The notes under the pieces: model-generated
Database searches by the model: none
What the model was told of the DNA's origin: nothing
Seen by the model: only the letters and a program-made list of their open reading frames with translations
In this document: in pieces, positions 37,677 to 44,426 of the stretch
How the letters are laid out: each line of letters opens with the position of its first letter
Position numbering within the stretch: position 1 is the first letter of the stretch
Made by a program: the position numbers and the translations under genes
Assembly (NCBI GenBank): GCA_964502005.1
Contig: CAZCUX010000033.1
Span: 1 to 64,000 of the forward strand
DNA from: CAJWOS01 sp964502005
GTDB lineage: Bacteria > Myxococcota_A > UBA796 > UBA2385
Direction: 5' to 3'
DNA length: 64,000 nucleotides

Positions 37677-38561
37677 ATGTTTCTACCTACGCAGACGCAG
37701 CCCCCCGAGGGCAAGATTCCGCCGGTTCGATTTCTGGAGCTTCCCGTCGAACAGCTGCACACCGTCGCGGGCACTCTGTCCGATATGATGGATATGCGCT
37801 ATACGGGCTTGTTGGTGCGCGGCGCATTTGATTCCGATGCGCTTCGGGGTGGGCTTGCGCGATTGTTAGCGCCTACACCGCCATCTCGGCAGTTTGACCT
37901 TCGCTGCTTTGGTGAAACGGTCCCCGAACGGCCCGACCCCAAATATGCAGGCTTTAGTTATGGGCTGCCGCTCACCAATAGCACCGCCAACTTGGCCTAT
38001 TACTTTGGCGCCGCAGCGGAGGTGCGTGCCACCATTCGCGCAATATTCGGGGATTACGACTTCGAGGGTGCGTTTCAGCGTGTTTTGGGCGCCATTTCCG
38101 GTTTGCCGATGGAGCTTGCTCCGGGGCCCGAAGGCGCACATTACGCACCGATGACCATTCGTTGCCTCAAGCAAGGCGCCACGTTGACCATTCATCGCGG
38201 CAACGAGTTCCTTGGTTGGGCATCCAACCACGACCTCGTGCAACGCATTGACACACGCGACCAAATCAGCTTCTTTACGCCCTTGCAGCGACCGCCGAAG
38301 GGGGGCGGGCTGCTCGTATATCCCGGCTATTTCCCGCCCCATGAACGCGAAGCGCTAGAGTTGCTGTCGCCAGAGGCGTTTTCGGAGGCGGACGAAAGAC
38401 TGGGTGGAATCCTACTCGAACCCGATGTGGGCGACCTCATCGTGTTTGATGGCGGGCGCTACCTTCATCGGGTGACGCGGGTAGAAGGCGCCGACCGGTG
38501 GACCATCGGCGGTTTTCTAAGCCCAAGTAAGCAGTGGGATAAAGTGCATTACTGGAGTTGA
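37677..38561 (+). CDS. 2-oxoglutarate/Fe(II)-dependent oxygenase-like protein
   Basis: This 294-residue protein has the double-stranded beta-helix pattern of prolyl-hydroxylase-type oxygenases. The segment ISFFTPLQRPPKGGGLLVYP (197-216) matches the core strand with the GGxL-VY motif, and LIVFDGGRYLHRV places the distal metal His at H264, followed by R274 (2-oxoglutarate contact). The proximal H-x-D/E is not clean: candidates are H173 (TIHRGNEF) and H185-D186. The ATG at 37677 has CGGAG nine bases upstream; the frame extends 25 codons further without support. The substrate is unknown and no biosynthetic neighbours are seen. Confidence 0.68.
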   Translation: MFLPTQTQPPEGKIPPVRFLELPVEQLHTVAGTLSDMMDMRYTGLLVRGAFDSDALRGGLARLLAPTPPSRQFDLRCFGETVPERPDPKYAGFSYGLPLTNSTANLAYYFGAAAEVRATIRAIFGDYDFEGAFQRVLGAISGLPMELAPGPEGAHYAPMTIRCLKQGATLTIHRGNEFLGWASNHDLVQRIDTRDQISFFTPLQRPPKGGGLLVYPGYFPPHEREALELLSPEAFSEADERLGGILLEPDVGDLIVFDGGRYLHRVTRVEGADRWTIGGFLSPSKQWDKVHYWS

Positions 38562-39031
38562 TAGGAGGTTGTGTTGGCTGTAACGAGTGCGGGGTGGGGA
38601 ACCCGAACGGCTGCGGGCCGCGCGCGGGGCGAGATGTGACTTTGTGGGTAAACAGTGCTCCCCCACCCATCCGAGTCGCGACGGTTCGCTTCGCGGCAGC
38701 TCGGAAATGCAACCCAATGCAACACAAGGGCCGTTGTGGGGAATCGCCCCCCCTCACCAACGTGGGTCCGAAGCCGCCAACGATAGGCCATTTGTACGGG
38801 GTGTCGCAGGCGAGAACCAATAGGCGATGGGGAACAACGCGCACGGCTATCCATAAGGGGGGCGCCAAAGCCCGTTGGTCTTTGGCGCGCCGCGGAGCCG
38901 AAGTCTCCGCGGCAGCGGCGAGCCCAAGGTCTCGCCGCAGGGGAGCCCCCGAGGGGAGCGCGGGGAGGGGATTGCGAGGCGCCGGAGTTCGTAGAGGTAC
39001 GGGGTCTCGGTATGGCGGGGGGCTCGGGTTG
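38562..39031. other. Gene-free region between oxygenase gene and repeat-bracketed module
   Basis: Apart from the triple hairpin, no gene or regulatory site is supported in this 470-bp region. Open frames on both strands give low-complexity Arg/Gly/Pro-rich translations. Confidence 0.5.
38862..38938. ncRNA. Three back-to-back perfect hairpins, possible structured RNA or recombination site
   Basis: Within 77 bp there are three consecutive perfect stem-loops. Stem 1 is GCGCCAAAG/CTTTGGCGC (38862-38888, 9-nt loop). Stem 2 is GCCGCGGAG/CTCCGCGGC (38889-38913, 7-nt loop). Stem 3 is GCGGCGAG/CTCGCCGC (38915-38938, 8-nt loop). They stand in a gene-free stretch just left of the direct repeat that begins at 39032. 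They could belong to a non-coding RNA, a strong terminator after the oxygenase-like gene, or a folded DNA recombination site. Confidence 0.5.
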
Positions 39032-39137
39032 TACCCGGAGGTCGTCTTCTGACCCTGACCAGGGTGCCCGAGCGGTGGGAGGCGTTCCCCGTCGCCCTTT
39101 GGGCGGGTTCGCGATTCGCAGCGGGCGTCGCGAATGA
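39032..39137. repeat. 106-bp direct repeat, left copy
   Basis: This 106-bp block (from TACCCGGAG to CGCGAATGA) recurs at 41451-41556 in the same orientation with about four mismatches. The two copies bracket the three-gene retropepsin operon, with a start-to-start spacing of 2419 bp. The 207 bp between this repeat and the protease stop codon hold no gene. The core contains GGTGCCCGAGCGGTGGGAGG, similar to a tRNA-Ser D-arm, but the rest does not fold as a tRNA. Confidence 0.88.
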
Positions 39138-39344
39138 ACCGAAAAACGCGAAGAGGTCAGCTGTTTGCGAGCACGGCTTCTGTGGCGGGTAGCCGGCGAC
39201 TTGGGCCAACACGGCGTTATCCCCTAGTAGTACGACGGTCCCCGAGAGCGTGTGTGTTCGAATTGCGGCTAGGGTTGCGCGCGGTCAGGGACGATGCCGG
39301 GAGGATTGGGCGCGATGTGCCTCACGTAGGGGTCGGTGGTTGTC

Positions 39345-39746
39345 TCAGAGGGCGAAACTCCAGAAACGGGGTCGCGTTGGTTCATTGCGAAACGCGAATC
39401 CCATTTGGTCGAATCCGGGAGTTTGGCCCAGCAGGCCGTAGGTGAGCCCCTCCACGAAGCACACGCTACCCGTGACGACGATGGGTTGGCCTACGATTTG
39501 AATCTCCATTTCCAGTTCGATGCCCCGAAGCTTTTGTCCGGCTGCTCCATGTAGATTTAGAACCTTTGGATTGGCGTCTTCAAATCGATCAGGACGTACA
39601 TCCCAAGGTAATGCGGTTTTTGCGGCGCCACTATCGATAAGAAAGCGGATTCGTTCCCTCTTCGGTGCGTCCGGCTCCCAAATGTGCCCATAAGCGTATG
39701 GGAGGAAGATTCCAGACTTGTCCCTGGCATACGGGTAAACTGGCAT
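39345..39746 (-). CDS. Retropepsin-like aspartic protease
   Basis: This 133-residue single-domain protein has the retroviral-type aspartic protease signature FLIDSGAAKTALP, with catalytic D38-S39-G40-A41, and a C-terminal YGLLGQTPGFDQMGF (103-117) corresponding to the second hydrophobic-hydrophobic-Gly element before the dimer-forming strands. At this size it should act as a homodimer. It is the last gene of a three-gene minus-strand operon, 15 bp after the preceding stop. No signal peptide is seen, so it is probably cytoplasmic. Its substrate could be one of its operon partners (inference). Confidence 0.8.
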   Translation of the reverse strand: MPVYPYARDKSGIFLPYAYGHIWEPDAPKRERIRFLIDSGAAKTALPWDVRPDRFEDANPKVLNLHGAAGQKLRGIELEMEIQIVGQPIVVTGSVCFVEGLTYGLLGQTPGFDQMGFAFRNEPTRPRFWSFAL

Positions 39747-39761
39747 CGTGGCCCCAGGCTA

Positions 39762-40403
39762 CTATTCTACGAAAAGTGTTGTGAAGACCTGATTGGGGTT
39801 CTCCTGCAGCAGCTTTTTGCGCTGCTGCCTCAGCTCACGACCCGATGCTGCGTTGAAAACCAATTCCCCTTTGGCGTCCAAAAGCACCCATTGACCTGTG
39901 AACTCGTCCGTCTGGTATCCGACGCTCTGTAACCATTGCTCTGCAGGGTCCGAGTTGGTGTCTACCGCCACCGTTGGTTCGATTGTTTCCTCGAAAGACG
40001 TGGTCGCGACATTGGACAGCTTCTGGACATCCTCCTTCAAACGTTGGATTAGACCTTCGGCATGTTCAATGCGCTCCCGCAGATGGCGGTCCTCCATCTC
40101 CTTGGCCGCCAGGAGTGCCGGCACTGATGCGTGGTAGCGTGACGCATTCTTAGCAGCAGCATGCCACCAAGCCGCCGTCTCGCCGCTCGTTGGCTGTATC
40201 GCGGTGCAGTACCAAGACGTAACAGGTGACCGATGAGTCTTGAACGCCTCGCGCAATCGAGAGTTGAATCGGTAGAGGTCGTCAATTGGCTCGGTGCCTG
40301 TGGCCATCTTACCGTCGATTCGGCAGTTTGCCAGCGTTCCCCAGGATTCGTCTTCCGGGCTCCGTGATGCAGCCATTTCCGTGAGAAGTCTCTCGGGCAT
40401 CAT
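39762..40403 (-). CDS. Hypothetical coiled-coil protein of the retropepsin operon
   Basis: This 213-residue protein is not recognised. A helical, probably coiled-coil segment with heptad-like spacing occupies about 105-130 (KEMEDRHLRERIEHAEGLIQ). The rest is mixed, and the C-terminal ~60 residues (around GQWVLLDAKGELVFNAASGR) look like a small beta-hairpin domain. The first ATG overlaps the stop of the upstream gene; the second Met, three bases on, is better spaced from GGAGG and may be the true start. It is sandwiched between an unknown protein and the retropepsin, and may be the protease substrate or adaptor. Confidence 0.62.
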   Translation of the reverse strand: MMPERLLTEMAASRSPEDESWGTLANCRIDGKMATGTEPIDDLYRFNSRLREAFKTHRSPVTSWYCTAIQPTSGETAAWWHAAAKNASRYHASVPALLAAKEMEDRHLRERIEHAEGLIQRLKEDVQKLSNVATTSFEETIEPTVAVDTNSDPAEQWLQSVGYQTDEFTGQWVLLDAKGELVFNAASGRELRQQRKKLLQENPNQVFTTLFVE

Positions 40404-41110
40404 GCACCTCCTGCTGGAGTCGCGGTGACAAGTCTCTCGTAGAGGAGTTCACCAAACTGGCTGAGTGCAGGGAACAGTTCGTCCCTATTCCCAACTTGCA
40501 GCGGCACCATCGCCACTACATTCACTATGTACTCGGCGTCGTCGTGGAGGTAGGTGACTGCTATTTCTTGTAGGCCTGCGACACCTGACTCGAAACGAAT
40601 ACCAACGGCTTCGATGTGCGCTTTGTCCCCCAGTTGGGTGACCTTGTCGGGTAGGTTGACAATGTTCTGGTGACGCGGAACCAGGGCGATTGTACCTGTG
40701 GCCGCGGAAAGTAGGTATCGAGCGCGAAGCCTTGCGATGGGAGTCTGCTCCCAAACGGCATGCAGGCTCTCGAAAAGTCCATCGGCTCCGCCCAGTTTTT
40801 CGCTTAGACTTTTTATCTCCTCGGGTGCGTCGATGGCGGGGGCGCGATTCACCTCGATGGTCCATTCAATTTGCTTTGATTCATTGTCAAGGCGAGCGAT
40901 CACGCGCACAACGCGCGGAGGTGTCCCCTCAGGAGCAAGGGGGCCTATCATGATCTGGCGAACCGATGTGAAATCAGCGTCTGGGTTCCTTGGGTCAAAA
41001 CTCTCATCGTCGTGCCACAACGCAGTACCTATGAGGCAGATGGTGTGCCAGCTTGTGACACTCCACGGCGTACGGAAGGTGGCGGTGGCATGGGTGTGGG
41101 TGAATTTCAT
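40400..41110 (-). CDS. Hypothetical protein, first gene of the retropepsin operon
   Basis: I do not recognise this ~236-residue protein. The body is predominantly beta-strand-like with no membrane segment, and contains IEAVGIRFE near 180 and ends in a helix, QFGELLYERLV. I place the start at the ATG at 41110 (MKFTHTHAT); an ATG at 41128 is also possible, and the frame stays open to 41371 with less protein-like sequence. The overall layout (a ~240-residue beta/alpha protein heading a three-gene operon that ends in a protease) parallels the TIGR04255 operon just downstream, and a distant relationship is possible but unproven. Confidence 0.58.
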   Translation of the reverse strand: MKFTHTHATATFRTPWSVTSWHTICLIGTALWHDDESFDPRNPDADFTSVRQIMIGPLAPEGTPPRVVRVIARLDNESKQIEWTIEVNRAPAIDAPEEIKSLSEKLGGADGLFESLHAVWEQTPIARLRARYLLSAATGTIALVPRHQNIVNLPDKVTQLGDKAHIEAVGIRFESGVAGLQEIAVTYLHDDAEYIVNVVAMVPLQVGNRDELFPALSQFGELLYERLVTATPAGGA

Positions 41111-41450
41111 GGTTGAGACTCTCGACATTTTGATTCTAACACCGGGGATATCGGAGAGAAGTCCCGCGATTGTAGAAAATCGCTTCAGAAACGACGGCTC
41201 ACGGCGCCCAATGGGGGATGGTTTGTGGCCCTCGCCCTGCGCCCGCCAAGTCCCTTGAAGGGCTATGTTCGTTAGTGGGCTCGCCCGCTCTATTCGGTTC
41301 CAGCCCCGCCAGCCCGTCCCGAGGTTATTCGCCCCGCGCTCCCCGTCCATAGCCTGCAATCGCTCTCCCAACCGAGCATATAGTTCCGATTTCTGACCTT
41401 ACTTATGAATAAGAAGAGTCTCATTCATGCAGAACTGCCGTGTCAAAATA

Positions 41451-41556
41451 TACCCGAAAGTCGTCTTCTGACCCTGACCAGGGTGCCCGAGCGGTGGGAG
41501 GCGTTCCCCGTCGCCGTTTGGGCGGGTTCGCGATTCGCAGCGGGCGTCGCGACTGA
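41451..41556. repeat. 106-bp direct repeat, right copy
   Basis: This is the right partner of the repeat at 39032-39137, about 96% identical over 106 bp. Differences include CGAAAG for CGGAGG at the left end and CCGTTTGGG for CCCTTTGGG inside. It lies upstream of the retropepsin operon promoter region. Confidence 0.88.
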
Positions 41557-41882
41557 CTCCTATGGGGAAGATGGCTTGGTACACCCGTTGTGTTGTCGGT
41601 CGGACGCGGTGGGCAATCGGGGCACCCTCCGCGATGGGTGTTTCGGCCAAGGAAGGGAAACGTCGGGCAGCAGATGCTTCGAAAGTATATTTCTGTCTCG
41701 AACAAACCCGAGTGTGCGGCCAACTTGGCGGCGGCCACGGCATATCCACAACCCAAAGCCAACAAGGTCCAGGTTTACAAGTGTGTCTTTGGGGATGAAG
41801 ACCGGGAGAGGCGTTTTCCAGTCGGCAACTGGCGACACCGAGTACCGATAGAATTCGCGCGTATGTGGGCAGGCGGTGCTTC
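41557..41882. other. Spacer between repeat and permuted-protease gene
   Basis: This 326-bp stretch follows the stop codon of the minus-strand gene at 41883. No coding sequence or strong hairpin is supported here. Confidence 0.5.
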
Positions 41883-42536
41883 TTATGCGCTTTGCGCGAG
41901 CCGCTCCAGCACCACCTCCGCCGCTGGCTCGGTGTCGGTGAACGACGCTGGCAGCGGGGTGATGGCACATGCGCCGAGTACTTCGTCGGGGCGAATGCGC
42001 TTGGCGCCGTTTTTTACTTCGTCGTGTAGTTGGGCGTAGAGCCCTGGCTCGGCAAACTGGACCACCCGTTTCAAGAACTGCTCGGCCTCTTCTTGGCGTG
42101 TGGGCCAGGATGCTTCGTCGATGAGGTCGATGCCCGCGGTTTTGAACACCGCCAGGACAAAGGTAGCGCAGGTCAGGCCGCGGGCGCCCTCTTTTAGAAT
42201 CAGCCGCCCATTGTTATCGAAAAACGACCCAAAGTATGCCAGTCCATAGGGTAGCTGAGGCGTCTTCTTGAACTGCCTCCAGATGCGTCGACAATGCCCC
42301 GCTACGATGGCCAGCTTTTCCGGCTCTACGTCGGGAGCCGCCCAAAAGAGTGGCCAATCCCAGTCGGTGGCGAGGTAGTCGTGCCAGCCGAGGTGGAGGT
42401 GTAGGACCTGCCCCTCGGTCCCTGTATAAATGAGCCCCGCGTGGAGGTTGTTGTGTTCCGTTCGTGCCAACACCGCGGCCGCTCGGTGACCCGATGTAGA
42501 AAAGGGTTGCGCGGTGTCGTGAACGGCAAGGCCCAC
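41883..42536 (-). CDS. Possible circularly permuted NlpC/papain-like protein
   Basis: This 217-residue protein has a His-containing segment, HAGLIYTGTEGQVLHLHLGW (~32-51), followed ~70 residues later by GLTCATFVLAVF, with a likely nucleophilic Cys near 123. His before Cys is the reverse of classical papain order and fits the permuted NlpC/P60 (LRAT/YiiX-like) group, whose members cleave peptides, amides or acyl groups. This assignment is inferred from motif order only. The GTG start at 42536 is preceded by CGGAG eight bases upstream and follows the upstream stop by 17 bp. It is the last gene of a three-gene operon led by the TIGR04255-like protein. Confidence 0.6.
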   Translation of the reverse strand: MGLAVHDTAQPFSTSGHRAAAVLARTEHNNLHAGLIYTGTEGQVLHLHLGWHDYLATDWDWPLFWAAPDVEPEKLAIVAGHCRRIWRQFKKTPQLPYGLAYFGSFFDNNGRLILKEGARGLTCATFVLAVFKTAGIDLIDEASWPTRQEEAEQFLKRVVQFAEPGLYAQLHDEVKNGAKRIRPDEVLGACAITPLPASFTDTEPAAEVVLERLAQSA

Positions 42537-42553
42537 TGTTGTTCTCCGCGGAG

Positions 42554-43060
42554 TTATCGCAGGCCAGAGAGGAGTCGTTGGAAGCGGTCGGGCTCCGTTT
42601 CGCGCAGGATTGCTTCGATGCGCGACAATAACGAAGCACGGTTCGGGAGCTTGTCCGCCGCGGCCTTGGTGATGGACAATGCTGCCAACATGGTTGTGGT
42701 ATTGAGCCGCTTGGCGTCGATGGCATAAACGAGCTCATTTACCGCGACGAAGTCACCAGCGAGGAGCAAGTCGTCGATGTGGTCGAACAGCAAGTCGATT
42801 GCGTCGTCGTTTCGGCCGTCCGCAGAGTAGGAATAGACCTCTGCGAGCCAGTCGTAGGTGGGTTGCGTGTCTTGGGTCAGCCCAAAGGTTCCGCTATGTT
42901 GCGCACCCGCGACGAGGCGGCGAATCTTGTCGAGTTGTGTTGCGACGCGGCTTACCCCAATGAGGGAAGACTCCTGCGGCGTGCTTTCGACCGCTGCACG
43001 AAGCGAAAGTGCCACCCCACGCCTTGTGCTCTGGGAATATTGCAATGCTGGTGCTGTCAT
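42554..43060 (-). CDS. Hypothetical helical protein of the TIGR04255 operon
   Basis: This 168-residue protein is not recognised. From about residue 45 it looks largely alpha-helical and acidic, with repeating Leu/Asp patterns (DDAIDLLFDHIDDLLLAGDF). The start is taken as the ATG at 43060, which overlaps the stop of the upstream gene (ATGA); the frame extends 37 codons upstream within that gene. No membrane or catalytic motif is visible. Translational coupling on one side and a 17-bp gap on the other indicate that it acts with its neighbours. Confidence 0.65.
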   Translation of the reverse strand: MTAPALQYSQSTRRGVALSLRAAVESTPQESSLIGVSRVATQLDKIRRLVAGAQHSGTFGLTQDTQPTYDWLAEVYSYSADGRNDDAIDLLFDHIDDLLLAGDFVAVNELVYAIDAKRLNTTTMLAALSITKAAADKLPNRASLLSRIEAILRETEPDRFQRLLSGLR

Positions 43061-43839
43061 TCGAATGAATCCCGCATCCGTTGGGTAATGGAGTCCTCGA
43101 AGATTTCCTTCTGGCGTGCATGGAGGCGCTCGATGAGCGGCATCCATGCTTCTTGTGTGTTTGCACAACACGGGACCCGCGTAGTCCGCAGCAACAAGTC
43201 GTAGATGACCGTGGGCCGACCTGCAGCATCCCGTTCGGCGCTCGCGAGGGTGAGCTCTGCGGCGATTTCCTCCGCGTCGTCGGTGGCCTGGAGCAGAAAA
43301 TGAAAGCCGTCCAGTTCGGCCGGCATCGCTGCGGGGCGGCTCGGCATCGCCGTGATGAGCTCGTTGAAGCTCGTGGTGTCGTCGGGCAAAGCCATTCGGT
43401 CGATATAGCGAACTATGACTTGCTGTAGCGGCTCGTTGCCGACGACACTCTGAACGCTGGCCATCGCCTGCTGGATTTGCTCGACAAAGCTCTCCCAGCC
43501 AGGGTACGGCGCGAGGACGTGAACCGAGATTCGGCCATCGCCGCAGCCAACGACCCGCCGGCCATCGCGCGACGAAAGAAGGGTGATGAGGTGCGTCTGC
43601 CGCGCTTCAGCGGTCACTTTCCCCGCGCCTACTGTCGCCTGCAGCTCCACCTGATTCTGTTCTCTTTGCTCGCCGCAATAGGTGTCGCCAAGCTGCGCCC
43701 GCAACGCCGCCAGCAACGTGCTCCCCAATAGGGTCGGCGCGAAGCGAAACTCGACGGCTGCCTCGACGATAGGTGGGTTGGGGTACGCGCGACGGGTCAC
43801 GTCATGGCTCCGGTGGGGGCTTGTTCGTGGGTACGTCAT
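43057..43839 (-). CDS. TIGR04255-family protein
   Basis: This ~260-residue protein shows two hallmarks of the sporadically distributed TIGR04255 family: an N-terminal YPNPPIVEAAVEFRF and a central VIVRYIDRMALP. The biochemical function of the family is unknown; its patchy distribution and operon habits suggest mobile conflict or stress systems. I start it at the ATG at 43839 (MTYPRTS); the frame is open a further 88 codons, but that part is Arg/Pro-rich and crosses repeat sequence. No clear ribosome binding site is seen. It heads an operon with a small helical protein and a permuted papain-like protein. Confidence 0.75.
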   Translation of the reverse strand: MTYPRTSPHRSHDVTRRAYPNPPIVEAAVEFRFAPTLLGSTLLAALRAQLGDTYCGEQREQNQVELQATVGAGKVTAEARQTHLITLLSSRDGRRVVGCGDGRISVHVLAPYPGWESFVEQIQQAMASVQSVVGNEPLQQVIVRYIDRMALPDDTTSFNELITAMPSRPAAMPAELDGFHFLLQATDDAEEIAAELTLASAERDAAGRPTVIYDLLLRTTRVPCCANTQEAWMPLIERLHARQKEIFEDSITQRMRDSFE

Positions 43840-44192
43840 AACAGAAAGCGAAGGATAGGCGCAGGAAGGTTGGCCGGGGTGATGGCGCTCCCGTTCAGCC
43901 GGAACGTAGGAAAACACGCACGATTGCGTTGTACGTTTTGCATCCGAGGTCCGGGCGACGACGGAAGTACAGGCGGGAGGAGGTTCGCCGGTGGCGGGAG
44001 CGCGCACTTGCTTGGGGCGCTCTTTTTTGGCTTCCGCGGATGCTGGTCGGGGAACCCTATGGTCTGCAGACACGCGCCTTCGACCGAAGACCACCCCCGG
44101 CATCGCGCCGAAGCGCCGGCTCCCCGCCCGGCCCCTGCACCAGTCCCAAGCTCCACCCCCCGCCCGCCGCGTCGCTACCTGAACGGCGAGCG
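43840..44192. other. Spacer upstream of the TIGR04255 operon
   Basis: This 353-bp region contains the operon's promoter (not resolved) and the left copy of a ~40-bp dispersed repeat at 44027-44067. No gene is supported. Confidence 0.5.
44027..44067. repeat. ~40-bp dispersed repeat, left copy
   Basis: The block running from TTGGCTTCCGCGGATGCTGG through GGGGAACCCTATGGT matches 63390-63430 in the same orientation at roughly 85% identity, with a perfect GGGGAACCCTATGGT core. The two copies bracket the whole DISARM-like cassette plus the membrane-protein gene. Confidence 0.7.
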
Positions 44193-44403
44193 CGTTTTTC
44201 GAATGGCGCTCGTCAGCAAATGTCCGCCACGCACCATTTTCCGATTGGCGCTCCTGGACGCGCGACAGTAGGGGGTGCGTTTCGGGACGTGCGCCGTCAG
44301 AAAATGACCGGCATCGTGCAGTTTCCGAGTGTCGCTACTGGTATTGTGTTGGGGTGTGCCGCGTTTTGGGGGTGCGCGTACTGAACGGACGCCCGCGCAG
44401 GCT
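44193..44403. repeat. 84-bp-period tandem repeat array (copy 2 of 2)
   Basis: This array is a diverged version of the one at 8857-9067. CGTCAGCAAATGTCCGCCA at 44211 is followed exactly 84 bp later by a degenerate copy, CGTCAGAAAATGACCGGCA, at 44295. The array ends with CGTTTTGGGGGTGCGCGTAC and CTGAACGGACGCCCGCGC, matching the end of copy 1. Total length is again 211 bp. It begins 24 bp after the stop of the UvrD-like gene and lies ~350 bp upstream of the TIGR04255 operon. Confidence 0.8.
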
Positions 44404-44426
44404 GCGTTGGGGGGCGGCGCGCGTCG

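Noticed and set aside
39053..39125. tRNA-Ser-like sequence in the 106-bp repeat
   Set aside because: A TGCCCGAGCGG D-arm and a T-arm-like hairpin occur, but the acceptor stem does not pair and the conserved A58-like position is wrong, so no tRNA is called.
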